A stretch of DNA of 64,000 bases. Source: Pollenia angustigena (Eukaryota; Arthropoda; Insecta; Diptera; Polleniidae). The DNA lies in assembly GCA_930367215.1 (NCBI GenBank), contig OV884059.1:223447803-223511802 (forward strand), in the 5' to 3' direction. Position 1 is the stretch's first letter; the number at the start of each line of letters is the position of its first letter. Position numbers and translations under genes: made by a program. Below the pieces are notes generated by a model. The model saw only the letters and a program-made list of their open reading frames with translations, ran no database searches and was not told the DNA's origin. Of this stretch, positions 9,801 to 20,525 are shown piece after piece.

Positions 9801-11085
9801 TATTGTAAAAGTTTAAAGAATAAACTATTTCAATCGTGCCTTTTTCTTAGAACTTCTGATATTTGTCTCACTTTTTAAAAGACCTATAAAAGAAGTTTTT
9901 ACTCCGTTTAAGAACTTGTTAGAAGTTTAAGATAATTTAAGAGAAGTTTCCTTCAATTTTTCGTATTTATTTTTCTAGTATTTAACATATTCCGTAATTT
10001 TTTTTTTCTTCTAGATTGTTGTTAAGTATTTTAACGTATTTTCTTATTAATTTCGCAAGACAAAATGTTTAACTACCTCAAAGCTTTTGAGTTTTATAGC
10101 CTGAAAAATAAAACCATGGGGAGTCAAGCAAACTTTTAAAAATAAAAAGAAAATAAAAGAAATAAAACTTCATTTACAAGTGCAGACACAAATTTCATCA
10201 GCATCTTCATAAATAACGTGTTTATTGTAGAAAAAAAACGCCATTATAAAAACCAGGGAAAAAGAAAACTGCACCACAAAATTGATTTATATGCAATTTA
10301 CGTTTTAAATCAAAATTTACAAAAGAAAAATAAAGATATTTTAAAAATTTATTTATTTACTTTGAAAAAAAAACATAATAAAAATACAATTTGTTTGTTG
10401 TGGCAACGGATGCAATCATTAATGTATTTATTTATGGGATTTTTACTGATAATTTGCAGTGTTGCCACTTTGTGTGTAATTAGCCGAATTTGGTATAATT
10501 TTTACTGTTGTGGGTAGAGCGTGGGAAATTTCTCTTAGGTGTAATTCAGGTGTAATTTGAAATTCTTACTTAAGATACCCAAATAAAATCCAGGCTCGAT
10601 TTCAGTGATGTCATTTATTTATTTTTAAAAACGGTTGCTTAAAAATGCACAGTCTTCTGAACCAAAGTCTCGGTTTCTTTTTAAGAAAAGACTTAAATCG
10701 TTAAAAATATATATGTTCTAAAGTTTGGTAATGAATGTCGCATGATGAACCCTCAGATTTAAAAAAAGATGCCTATCATAGTGATTTAGAACCGGAAGTT
10801 TATAAGAAAAAAGTTATTCAAATTAAAAACAGCCCTGGGAGAAGATATGTTTCCAATATTGCAACACATAATTAATTTTTTCTTATCTTGCAACTTTTTA
10901 ATGCTTTAGTTTGAAGAATATTTAACGCCCTTTACAGTTGTAAAACTGAATTACGAAAGGGACAGTTGTATGAAACTCTGCAGGTATTTTGTTTACTAAA
11001 TAAGGTATAAAGGGTATTTTGTAAGACCATGAAACTTAAAATGGTAGACAACACAAAAAAAATTAATTTTGATCGCAGATTGATA
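9801..11085. other. AT-rich stretch without a recognised gene
   Basis: A plus-strand frame of 99 codons (10218-10517) is Lys/Asn-rich with no domain. TTTAAGAAC/AGAAGTTT strings recur near 9895-9960. I see no element ends. Confidence 0.4.
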
Positions 11086-11158
11086 CACGCCCAGCTAGCA
11101 TTTTGTAAAATTAATTAGTATTGTGGTTATTTTGTTGAACTATTTATGGTTTTTAATC

Positions 11159-11405
11159 CAAATTTTTAATATTTTTAATTAGGCTTAAGTTCATGAAATT
11201 TAATTTTTATTAAATTATTTTTGTGAAGAAAGGAATTTTACAACATGAAAATTAATTAAAATTGTTATTGATAATCTTTCATTCTTGACGTGGCTTGGGC
11301 TCGAACCCTGGCCGGCAGGTTACCATAACATGTTTCGATCGCAACCACTCGATCTCCTCAGATGGATTTGCCGTCTTACACTCGCAGCCATCGACGACTG
11401 CTGAC
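11159..11405 (+). repeat. Left arm of a 247-bp inverted repeat
   Basis: Pairs nearly perfectly with 11527-11772 around a loop of about 121 bases. The inner half is much less AT-rich than the rest. On the minus strand it contains GGTTCGAGCCC, a good match to a pol III B box, set in CCGGCCAGGGTTCGAGCCCA. Confidence 0.9.
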
Positions 11406-11526
11406 GTCACTAGTCAAACATCAATCCTTAAACCAAATTGTATTTTAACATTTGGTAGATCGAAATTTGCTTTCCTGAATGATTATCCATTTTAATTGAT
11501 TTTACATGTTTTTTCCTTTACTTCTG

Positions 11527-11772
11527 TCAGCAGTCGTCGATGGCTGCGAGTGTAAGACGGCAAATCCATCTGAGGAGATCGAGTGGTTGCGATCGAAACA
11601 TGTCATGGTAACCTGCCGGCCAGGGTTCGAGCCCAAGCCACGTCAAGAATGAAAGATTATCAATAACAATTTTAATTAATTTTCATGTTGTAAAACTCCT
11701 TTCTTCACAAAAATAATTTAATAAAAATTAAATTTCATGAACTTAAGCCTAATTAAAAATATTAAAAATTTG
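11527..11772 (-). repeat. Right arm of the 247-bp inverted repeat
   Basis: Inverse of 11159-11405, with changes such as CATGTCATGG against CATGTTATGG. The near identity suggests recent formation, gene conversion between arms or constraint. The GGTTCGAGCCC string is on the plus strand here. Confidence 0.9.
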
Positions 11773-12159
11773 TAAAATTTTTAATCATAATCGAGTCTTT
11801 TTTGACTCGTCAACGCGATTAAAAAATCAGAATATGCGCTCATTTTCTGATCATAAATGATTCATTTGTCGGGAGAAAATGGTACCCTACCCGCGACTCT
11901 TCTTGATGAGTCATTTATGATAAGTTTTTTTTTATTAGTTTAGAGTAATTTTAGACTCTTTTCTAATGGTATTTATGATCATTTTCGAATAATTTTCTAG
12001 TCATTTATCAGTCTTTTTTAACTTCTTTTCTGCGTGACTCATTTTCGAGTGTATTTTTAAGTTGATTAATCAGTTTTTGATCACCAAAAGTACTCGAAAA
12101 AGTCCCATTAATCTGGTTTTTTAAAAAACAATCTTCCAAATGCTAGCAGGGACGGCATT

Positions 12160-12516
12160 ACCATTTGAAACTGATTTCAAACAAATAGGCATCGCGCTTT
12201 TCCATGCCGAAACGCATTGCAGATGTCCTATTTTGTTTCTCCTCTTCGAGCATTGCTGGCTGCATGTCGCGAATAAAATGATGAATGCCCTGAAGCATAA
12301 TTGACAGTTTTTTTTCTCTAAGTCAACACATTACCATCATTTGTGAAAAAATAAGTTGCGTCAGTTTAATCATGAAGTCGCCTATAAGTTGCGAAAATCA
12401 ATGGCTGAATTTCAAAACAAATTTGGATAATTTGGTGGCGTGAAAGCAGTATGACAGTTCGTTTGACAGCTAATCTTTCGTAAGGCCTAAGGGGCTAAAA
12501 AAAAAACACCCATTAT
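12160..12516 (-). pseudogene. Mariner transposase C-terminal remnant with one terminal repeat
   Basis: The right end, ACACCCATTATA, is the mariner-type terminus seen at 9787-9800. On the minus strand one frame (about 12290-12165) reads Phe-Ile-Arg-Asp-Met-Gln-Pro-Ala-Met-Leu-Glu-Glu then Glu-Ile-Ser-Phe-Lys, the tail of this transposase family. The left terminus is missing, and the remnant abuts the element ending at 12151. Confidence 0.6.
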
Positions 12517-14519
12517 AAAGGACTTGCAATGAGCATATACATAGATATATGCAACCAAATGTGGAAGTTAAACTCATTATTTAAGGAGTTTTATTTTATG
12601 TTTTATTAATTGTTTTAAGTCTTTTATTATAATTTTGTGAATTTATTTCAAATTACAATAAGAATCTTAACAGTTTGACTTATATTGATCTTCTTTCAAA
12701 GAGTTTGTTGTGTTTTTGCTTCTTTGCAAATGTCTTTTTATCAAATAAAACTTCAATTGTATATCAGGTGTAATTTTATTTAAATCGGGTAATTTTGTTT
12801 CATCCCAAGTGTAATTTTGAATTTTGCTGGTGGTAACACTGATAATTTGTATCATAAATAATTTCATTACCGATCAACCTGACGTATGAGTGATTTTAAT
12901 TAAATAGAGAAAAGAGAGGCTATCCAACGTATAAGTTGAATTTATTACTAACAGAACGTATACGCTCTGTTCACTATAATTTATTTAAAATTTCTAGACT
13001 TGTTTTAATTTTCTATACATTTTCTTAACCAAACATATTTTCACCCACAAATGTTTGTATTTTTATTAATTGTTATCAAACATGTTTATTAGAATGTTAA
13101 TTGTTTGTCAAAAAAAAAAGAACATCATGAAGTTAAAACATTATTTCAACAACACAAATTAATTAGTTACATAAAAAGCAAAAGATTTAAAGGAAGTGTA
13201 CACGACACAGCACAAGCAGGTTACTGGATATTCCTTAAACTCTTTGAGAAAATCATCATTAAAAAAGTTTTCCCTTTTCACTGATTCGTTTCTTTTGCAA
13301 CCGTGTGTGTGTTGTTTATTTAGCAATATTTGCTTGTGTTTCTTTTGGCTTTGTGGTAGGTAAGTGCTTGTTTGTAATATTTATAAGAAAATACGTGGTA
13401 AAATGTTCAAGTAACTAAAAGAATATTTTTGAAATAAAATAAAATTGGGCAATATATAAAATGCTAAGGAAAAAAAAAGTATTTAAAAACAATTTTGCCA
13501 TCACAGACAACAAAACTATTTCTATCCTACTAATATTATAAATTTGAAAGTTTGTATGATTGTGAGTTTGCATGTTTGTAACGCAATTAAGCGAATTAGA
13601 GCTCAATCTCATAGTGGATCTAACCCACTTTGTGATTTATTAACATTTACCAAGTGCCCCTTGGCAATTCAGGTACAAGACCAAGAATCCTAATACCTCC
13701 CCTTGCTTAGGAGTTGGAGCTATCTAGATCTCCAGTGCGAAGAGTGATGCAAGCAGTTTTAAAAAAGAAAGTTAACAACGGTCCTAAGATCAAGCTACCA
13801 ACAACCACCACGTGTACCCTGTAAGCAGAGTTCTCAACATACAGTCATGCCAGGTTGTTGCTTCTGGGGGCTGTATGACTTCCCGTGGCTCCAAAATAAC
13901 AAATTGAGGGTGATTTGGTGCACACCCCAGACTCAGGAAATCCGTAAACTTCAAGAGCCCTGTCATTTCAGATGTTCTTGGCATCCTTGTGGCATGCATC
14001 AGCCACAGTGGTCCCATAGATTTTCAATGTCCGAAAGAAGATATCAACTTGACAGACCTAGTCCAGCCATGCCCCTCGAGCCACAACCATTTCTTAGTCC
14101 CGAAAGACTCCATAGCAACGATTCTACTGCAGGAAAGAAATACTTTTCTTTTTATACCTCCAAACGGCTTCTCTATGATAAGCGTACAGTGCATAGATTC
14201 ATTTAATTATTTACAAATTCTTTTAATTTAATAATTATATTTAATATTCTGTCAGGCCTTGCGGAACCCAGGCGTTACCAATTTCCTGATTGTAGGCCAT
14301 GCACAATGTTTTCACCAAAAGGGGATCCCTCTTAATATTTGAACCCAGTCATTGGACTTTTGATCTAATTATTCGCTATTTTACACAAAGAGGTAGAATA
14401 CAATCCTCTAGGTATTTGTCTATCCTTCCTGAGAAGAGTAGTATAGTTTCATAAAAATATTTGACCCTGTTCCTTAGCCAACTGGAAATATCCAATTATT
14501 AACGGGAGCCGCCACGAGG
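12517..14519. other. Stretch without a recognised gene
   Basis: Mostly AT-rich. From about 13640 to 14200 the composition is closer to coding, with overlapping frames on both strands (13847-14206, 13989-14231 plus; 13790-14017 minus), none of which shows a motif I recognise. It may be a decayed transposon or gene remnant. Confidence 0.35.
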
Positions 14520-14559
14520 AGGCGGAACAAAGCCACTTGATGCCAATCTGATGGCTTGT

Positions 14560-15005
14560 AGCGCACATCAAACTGACATCTTTGGCTCTCCCCGAGGTGT
14601 ATCAATTGGATCTTTGAGGCTGTTGTAAAGACGACTCTGTATTACGGGGTTGTTGTATGGTGGACTGCGCTGGATAAGGACAGGTGCCGCGGGATGCTTG
14701 ATGATCATAGGATCAATGCGTTCCACTCCCACTAGGGCGCTTTTTACACAGTTAAGCTGGTTCGAGAAAGGGAGAAAGAGTTGGCGGATGTTTCTTCATG
14801 AAGAAACTGAGCATAAAAGTTTCCTTTTGCTCTCTAGCGGGTGTCTATACGCCATCTAGGTGAACTGTAGAATGCCGGATGTCTTTGAGTGAGATTAAGG
14901 AGCATTCAAGGGAACGCTTATATAGATACCAGGACACTCAGACTGCCTGCGTAACCAGATACCAGATGAGCTGGCCAAGAAAGGTGGTCGCATGGATTAT
15001 TCATT
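14560..15005 (+). pseudogene. Non-LTR retrotransposon remnant, end of RT to RNase H
   Basis: At 14605-14680 the frame reads Trp-Ile-Phe-Glu-Ala-Val-Val-Lys, Tyr-Tyr-Gly-Val-Val-Val-Trp-Trp and Ala-Leu-Asp-Lys, the conserved block after the polymerase in I/R1/LOA-type LINEs. At 14915-14995 Ile-Pro-Gly-His-Ser-Asp-Cys-Leu-Arg-Asn and Asp-Glu-Leu-Ala-Lys-Lys-Gly match the last RNase H block. Stops and frame changes lie between. Its boundaries are not visible. Confidence 0.7.
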
Positions 15006-15086
15006 TATCAATTCATTGGCATTTCAATGGCTCACTGTAATTCACTTATCAGGCAAAAACAACAGAACGAGAAGAAAAAAATACAT

Positions 15087-15653
15087 TTGGGGTATTCACA
15101 AGGTGTGCTATCATGTTATATTGTCATAATGTTGTAACATTTTACAATGGTTTAAAAATATTGTTGTTGCTTTGTAAACAAAAAGTGTCTTAAATTAATA
15201 GAACGTTGCTTGCTATGTTTATTGTGCTGTCGTAATTAATCAAAAGAGACCAGAGCTGAGCGGCTGAGCCGTATCGCGTTAATTCTTGTAGCCGTAGCCG
15301 TTGATGGTATAATTTTATCCGGTTAACATCAAATGTTGAACTGCGGCTAGCAATTTTGCAAGAAATCACTTGTGGCGTCAAATAAGATCGGCTTATGACT
15401 CTGCTGTTGGGTAAACAAACGAAATAAAATTTATTTCTTATTTGCGTCTGCAAAATGGAAAATAGTCAGGTAAGATCCAATTTAATTTATTAATTCATGG
15501 AAAAGAATTAAAAAATATTTTATTGTTAGTTAATTATTTATTTTTTATATTTAAATAGCATACTAAATTATGAGGGGTTGCTCACAACAGTCGTATTTTT
15601 TCATGTTATTATTTTAAGATATATGACTTTATGACACCTTGTGAATCCCCCAA
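15087..15653. mobile_element. TIR element with TTGGGGkATTCACAAGGTGT ends
   Basis: TTGGGGTATTCACAAGGTGT at the left and the inverse of the right end agree over 20 bases with one mismatch. The interior has no transposase. A minus-strand frame (15190-15453) is open but without motifs. No clear target duplication. Confidence 0.6.
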
Positions 15654-16767
15654 TTATTTTCATGTTTGAAAAGCTAAAGCCGCAGCAAAAGTTCTTATTA
15701 AGCTTATATTTTTAGTTAAATATGAACATAAAATTTAAAAGTAGAAAACATTGTATTCTGCTTCTGTCTCTGGGATAAATGTTTTATGTTAAAATAAATC
15801 TAATTTAACTATTTGAAAATTGTAATTTAACTATAAAAAATTTTATAAAGATGTGAGATATTTATTAAAACCGAGTGCTCTAATATGAATCTTAACCTCA
15901 TATTATATTTTTGTTCTGGTGGGCCCATGATTGCCGAGGGCTTCCAAATAGGGTTACCTACACTCCCGAAAATTCGTCTTTAAATACTATGGTGCAGGCT
16001 ATAATATGGTCGTGCTTGACCGCCTATGTCTTTTTACTTGTTTTACATTGTGGATAAAAAGCCACACTTCCGTATTCAAAAACGATTCTTAAATTTGTAA
16101 CCAAGTCGATAAGTTAATTAAATCTATATTTGAGAGAAAATTAATAACAAACTATTGCGAGGTTTTGTTTTTAGCAGCAAATATTTATAAGTAACTTTTA
16201 AATTGACCCACGTTTCTATGCACGTACAAAGCTGTTTATTTTCCCTACAACGAAAACAAACATCTAATAATTTTTGTGTGTCTGACATGTCTCAGCTGTA
16301 TGCCAACAACATTTGTTTTCCTGTCTCTGTGCACTTTTAATTCGAACCTTAAATCAAGAAAATAAACCTGACAAACCAAAAAAAAAAAATAAATTTACAA
16401 CGCAAAACATGTAAAAACTTGTATTCATATGAAAGTTTTTAAAGTAAATAGAAAGAAGAAGAGAAGAATAAGCAAAAATTGTCTCAAACTTGTTTTAAAT
16501 TTGCCCTTTAAGTTAAAGTTATTCGGATGAAAGTAAGTTGCCATTAAAATATAAATGCGCCCCGTAATTCTGATGACATTGCAGACGTTCAGAACGCCAG
16601 TCACACATATCGTTGTCGGCGACCAACATTTACTAAAATTCAAACATTTTCAACGACGGCGGCGAGAATACAACCCTCGGCGATACCAAATAATGTAAAG
16701 TGCGACTTTAATGTTTGTTGTTTGCAAAATAGCTTTGAAAACATTCGTATATTTAATAAAGATGTTA
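15654..16767. other. AT-rich stretch with a short repeat fragment
   Basis: Near 15985-16045 the string ATAATATGGTCGTGCTTGAC then CGCC..TTTTTACTTGTTTT is a decayed terminal piece of family B. A short poly-A run lies near 16379. The rest shows nothing I can name. Confidence 0.4.
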
Positions 16768-16880
16768 GGTTATGTTAGGTTAAATTGGTAGCCGTCACGA
16801 AAACGACTCCCTTGGGTCCTTATAGCGGTCGCTTTGTGATACCCCTAGCCAGTGACAAGAGTTAGCCAGTATCCACCAGA

Positions 16881-17828
16881 CTATACCCCAGAGGTCACTG
16901 CAGTCTCAAACCACCCCGATTCCCTGCAGAACAAGGAGATCGATTTCAGTCCCACATTGGACAAATCGTCCAGACATGGCAATTTTGGTCTCCCAAAATG
17001 CCTAAACCTAATGCCCCCAAGACCGGGGCACTCGCAGAGAAAGTGAAGCACCGTCTCCTCCTCCTCCTCATCATGACAACTCCTACAGTAATCATTATAC
17101 GCAAGACCCATCCTCCTAGCATGAGTCCCTATCACCCAGTGACCCGTGATGACCGATATCACCGTTCTCACCCAGTGATCCGTGATAACCGATATCACCG
17201 TTCTCATCCGGTCCCTGCCGAGACCGAGTAGTACACGCGTTCTCGCCGCGTCATAGCCAGGCCATAGAGTCCTGGCCATCAAGCAGGTATGCTCCCCCTG
17301 CCATCTCCCCTGAGCCCTTCTGTACAACTCCCGTCTGATGAGAGTCTTGCAGCGGGCCATTGAAGTGCCAATCAGGCCGTCGACGAACATGTCATCCAAG
17401 AGACAGCCCCGTTTGGCCAGACCGTCCGCAGTATGGTTACCCAGGCACCCACTGTGCCCTGGTACCCATGTCAGTGTTACAATGGAATGTTTCGCGATCT
17501 CATTCAGAGACATCCGGCATTCCACTGTTAACATATATGTCGTAAAGACACCAGCCAGAGCTGCAATGGCAGCCTTGCTGTCCGTAAATATACATATGTA
17601 TATCCCTCGATATACGATAGTACTTCAGCCAGTTTGCCGCCCGCTTTATGGCAGAGATTTCCGCCTGTAGCACACTACTGCCATCTGGCAGCCTAAAAGA
17701 GACCATAATGTCCAATTCCTCGATGAAGAAACCTCCACCCACTTTGTTGCCCATCCTGGAACCATCGGTGTAGACCCGTAGGGCCGGTTCCAGAGATCGC
17801 GTATTATCGAGCAGCTCATCACAATCAT
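16881..17828 (-). pseudogene. LINE RNase H and C-terminal zinc-knuckle-like region
   Basis: The minus-strand frame from the truncated end contains Tyr-Thr-Asp-Gly-Ser-Arg (first RNase H Asp) and Leu-Gln-Ala-Glu-Ile (Glu). A frameshift near 17590 precedes Phe-Thr-Asp-Ser-Lys-Ala-Ala (second Asp). The downstream frame (16881-17534) has Trp-Val-Pro-Gly-His-Ser-Gly, then Asn-His-Thr-Ala-Asp-Gly-Leu-Ala-Lys (final Asp), and ends with Cys-Arg-Ser-Cys, His-Phe and Cys-Glu-Cys-Pro, a CCHC-like C-terminus. RNase H after RT is usual for the I, R1 and LOA clades. It carries a 12-residue in-frame tandem duplication (17133-17204). Confidence 0.85.
17133..17204 (-). repeat. 36-bp in-frame tandem duplication in the LINE
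   Basis: The units 17133-17168 and 17169-17204 differ at only two positions (GTGACCCG/GTGATCCG and GATGACC/GATAACC). The translated copies each run Arg-Thr-Val-Ile-Ser-Val-Ile-Thr to His-Trp-Val. Confidence 0.95.
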
Positions 17829-17841
17829 AATAAAGATGTTA

Positions 17842-18653
17842 AAATCAAAAGAATTAAACAATATCCTACTTATTCTTTGTATTTTGCACTTTTAATTGTT
17901 TTTTAGTGTTATTTTAAATTTTTTCTCGCCCCTTTTTTATTCATGAGTTTATTTGGCAGTTCAAAGCGGGAACTTTCCCACAGAAATTTTACAGACACAC
18001 TTTTTCTGTAAAGTGGTGAGTAATTTCCTTACGTGACAGCTAGTACTCACCAAAAAAAAAGTTACAGACAAAGTTTAGTAAGAAAAACAGTTGTTTGTTT
18101 CAATATATGGCATTTTTGTTTCATTTCACACTTTTCAATCGAAATGTTCCTCGACGCGAGAGTTACAGAACATGGGCACTGTATTGAAAAAATAAAACGC
18201 ATTTGATATTTCGTCGGGTTCTGGTATTTTGTTTTTAATCAATTCTACATAATTAATCAGCCTTAATCCCTTTTTTGATATCTCAAAAATATTTAGAGAT
18301 ATCGAGTTATTACTGCCTCATACCCTCAATTTTAAAGTTCTTTAAACATTGTTTGGCTTCATTTTTCACTTGTTGTGCTACGAAGCAAATTATCAATGTC
18401 CAAGTAAAAATATTATTGTTTGTAATTGTTTTGTGCATGTTCCATTCAAAGCATGTAAATCAAAGCATTTTTGCTTCGTGCGACAAACCAGTTACCATTA
18501 GACAATACACTATGTGGTTTCTATTTTGTGTTTGCCTTAGCAAATACTTTGATCTACTTGAAAGACATTTAAAAATATACATAAGTGTAATTAATGGTAT
18601 ATGGAGCAAAAAATAGGTTTATATTACATATTTAAGTGGAATCTTTTGCGCGA
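17842..18653. other. AT-rich stretch without a recognised gene
   Basis: Contains CGAAATGTTCCTCGACGCGA near 18140, which resembles a segment at about 51825-51850, so a dispersed repeat may lie here. A plus-strand frame of 113 codons (18275-18616) has no motif. Confidence 0.35.
18472..18499 (+). repeat. Short direct repeat, copy 1
   Basis: CTTCGTGCGACAAACCAGTT-ACCA is matched by TTCCGTGCGGCAAACCAGTA-ACCA at 19011-19037, about 540 bases downstream. The pair flanks the mariner remnant at 18654-18945. Confidence 0.5.
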
Positions 18654-18945
18654 CAAACTCAACGGCCGTGCTATCTCACGCGGTGGCGATGTCAATTGGC
18701 CGCCAAGATCATGTGATTTGAAACCGTTGGAATTCCTTCTTTGAGGTAATTTGAAAGTAAAGGTGTGCGTCGATATGCCAGCAACAATTCAAGAGCTAAA
18801 GGGTGAGATAATCCGGCACATAAACGGCATAGAACCTCAATTATGCCTCAGCATTATCGAAATTTTGGACCATCTGATGGAGGAGTGCCGCCGAAGTCGC
18901 GGCGGCCATTTGTCCGATATTTTGTTCCATACAAAAAAAAAAATG
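18654..18945 (+). pseudogene. Mariner transposase C-terminal remnant
   Basis: The frame reads Asn-Trp-Pro-Pro-Arg-Ser-Cys-Asp-Leu-Lys-Pro-Leu-Glu-Phe-Leu-Leu, then a TGA where relatives have Trp, then a tail to Arg-Ser-Arg-Gly-Gly-His-Leu and Ile-Leu-Phe-His. The last acidic residue is Glu, unlike the Asp of the copy at 9012-9693. Only the final third of the gene remains and no terminal repeat is visible. Confidence 0.8.
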
Positions 18946-19039
18946 TACTGTGCAGTTTATATTTAAAACTAATCCATCCGTAATCGTTTTTCTAGAAAAA
19001 ATTTTTTTGTTCCGTGCGGCAAACCAGTAACCACCCAAC

Positions 19040-20525
19040 GATTTGTCGGTCAATTTTGTCCAGTAAAGAAAGTTCATCATTCATCTGTTAATTCTGTTTA
19101 TTTTTTGCATTTGATGCAAGTTTCGGAATGATTTCTACGTAAATTTATTACATACTAAAACTATGTTTCAATATTTTGTGTTGAATTATAGTGTTGGGCA
19201 ATTTTCACCCATGTGTACAAACTGCTTTACTTTTTTTGGTTCAGACATTACGAAAAAACCTTGAAATTACATATTTATTGTATAAATCTATTTAATAGAA
19301 AAATAATTGTACATAAATTTGAAAAAATTTTTTTGATTAGTTTTGAAAATAATAACCAGTAAAACCATTTTTGACCCATGAATACAAAATAAGGGTTAAA
19401 GCATTTGTTGATAAAAAATTATTTATCCTTGTTTACTTATCATAAATTGTTGAGATTTTTTATATGACTTTGAATGTTAAGCATTCATATTTTGTCAGTT
19501 AGTCCGGTTTTGCAATTTCTATGGAAGTGGAAAAGCTGTTAAAAGTTTTTTTTTAATATTTTTATTATTTGCATTTATCATTTTTTGCTAATTTTGTGGG
19601 CGGTTCTGTATTAGTCTTATTTATGCCATCACCTTGAATTGTAGATAAACCATTTTTCATTTTTTTTTTGAGGGATGTGTTGGAATTTTTATTTGCATTT
19701 AAAGTAGAAATGTATAAAAAAAAACTATTTGTACAAAAAATACATTAAAAAAGGATTTGTGCATAAAAACAAATTTGTTTTAAAAACTCAAAGTAGAATT
19801 AATCATAATGGGCTTAACCCATTAACGCCTGTCTATAAATCCGCTGATACGATGTTAACTAAATTTTTAAGTTTGTTTCTTGGGGTCCATAGAAGTTGCT
19901 TGAAGTCAAATATAATTTCTTCTTCTAAAATTACTGACTTAAAATGTCGATACTTTACGCATATGTAAGGCTTTCTTTTCTACTATGGCCTTTTGCATGG
20001 TAGTCATTTTGCTTTTTTTTAAATCCATTTTGCACCAGCCATGCGTACTTTTATTGCGTATCAAGTACTTTTCTTTTAGCTGCATCGCATTTGAGTTTAA
20101 TTTCATTTAGACTTCTTGAACTTAAAATATTTAATTTATAGGATAGGAAAAAAGTTTTTAATACCAAACCACAAGTTTTTTTTTCAACAACTATTAGATG
20201 TAACTACCACAAACATTTCATTTTACAACTGTTGGCCAACTTTATTAATTATACAAAATAAGAATAAATAACTGGAAAAAAAGAACTTTTACTTTTAAAT
20301 ACTAGAATCTGCACTCAGAGAAAAATAGCAGAACATCAAAAAATTAAAGGCAAACGCTTAATGATGACCTTTATCCTGGCCCACGATGTCGATAAACAAC
20401 TTAAACGAATGAAAACAAGTCAATCACAGTGTTACCACTGTGATAATAAAATCTCAATTTAACCCTTCTTCGAAGCTGTTGATCCCTTTTATGACCCTTT
20501 TGCTATGTTACCATTTTGTATAATA
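19040..20525. other. AT-rich stretch without a recognised gene
   Basis: Low-complexity frames only (for example 19729-19968 plus). GGCCCACGATGTCGA at 20379 is shared with the inverse at about 25065-25080 and, with one change, with the MITE at 50102. CACAGTGTTACCACTGTG at 20427 is a small perfect hairpin. Confidence 0.4.

Larger units (their letters stand above)
11090..12151. mobile_element. TIR element (CCCwGCTAGCATTT) carrying a large foldback
   Basis: The left end is CCCAGCTAGCATTT and the inverse of the right end is CCCTGCTAGCATTT. ACG flanks both sides and could be a 3-bp duplication. Inside are the 247-bp inverted arms and then about 370 bases rich in GACTCRTT/AATGAKTC strings (for example 11800-11960). 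No transposase frame is present, so the copy is non-autonomous. The same terminal string starts at 45935 without a right partner. Confidence 0.65.
16768..17828 (-). mobile_element. 5'-truncated non-LTR retrotransposon with 13-bp target duplication
   Basis: AATAAAGATGTTA occurs at 16755-16767 and at 17829-17841, directly abutting the element. This is the signature of target-primed insertion on the minus strand. The 3' end carries CCTAACATAACC-type repeats instead of poly-A. The 5' end is cut inside the RNase H domain, so only the last 1.06 kb was copied. Confidence 0.9.

Noticed and set aside
10218..10517. A 99-codon frame as a membrane protein
   Set aside because: The hydrophobic end is a by-product of AT-rich sequence. 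No family resemblance or gene context.
13790..14231. Overlapping frames of 75-119 codons as a host gene
   Set aside because: Frames on both strands overlap, none shows a domain or splice structure, and the region is next to LINE debris.
15087..15653. hAT-type 8-bp target duplication
   Set aside because: The flanks AAATACAT and TTATTTTC do not match, so only the terminal repeats are claimed.
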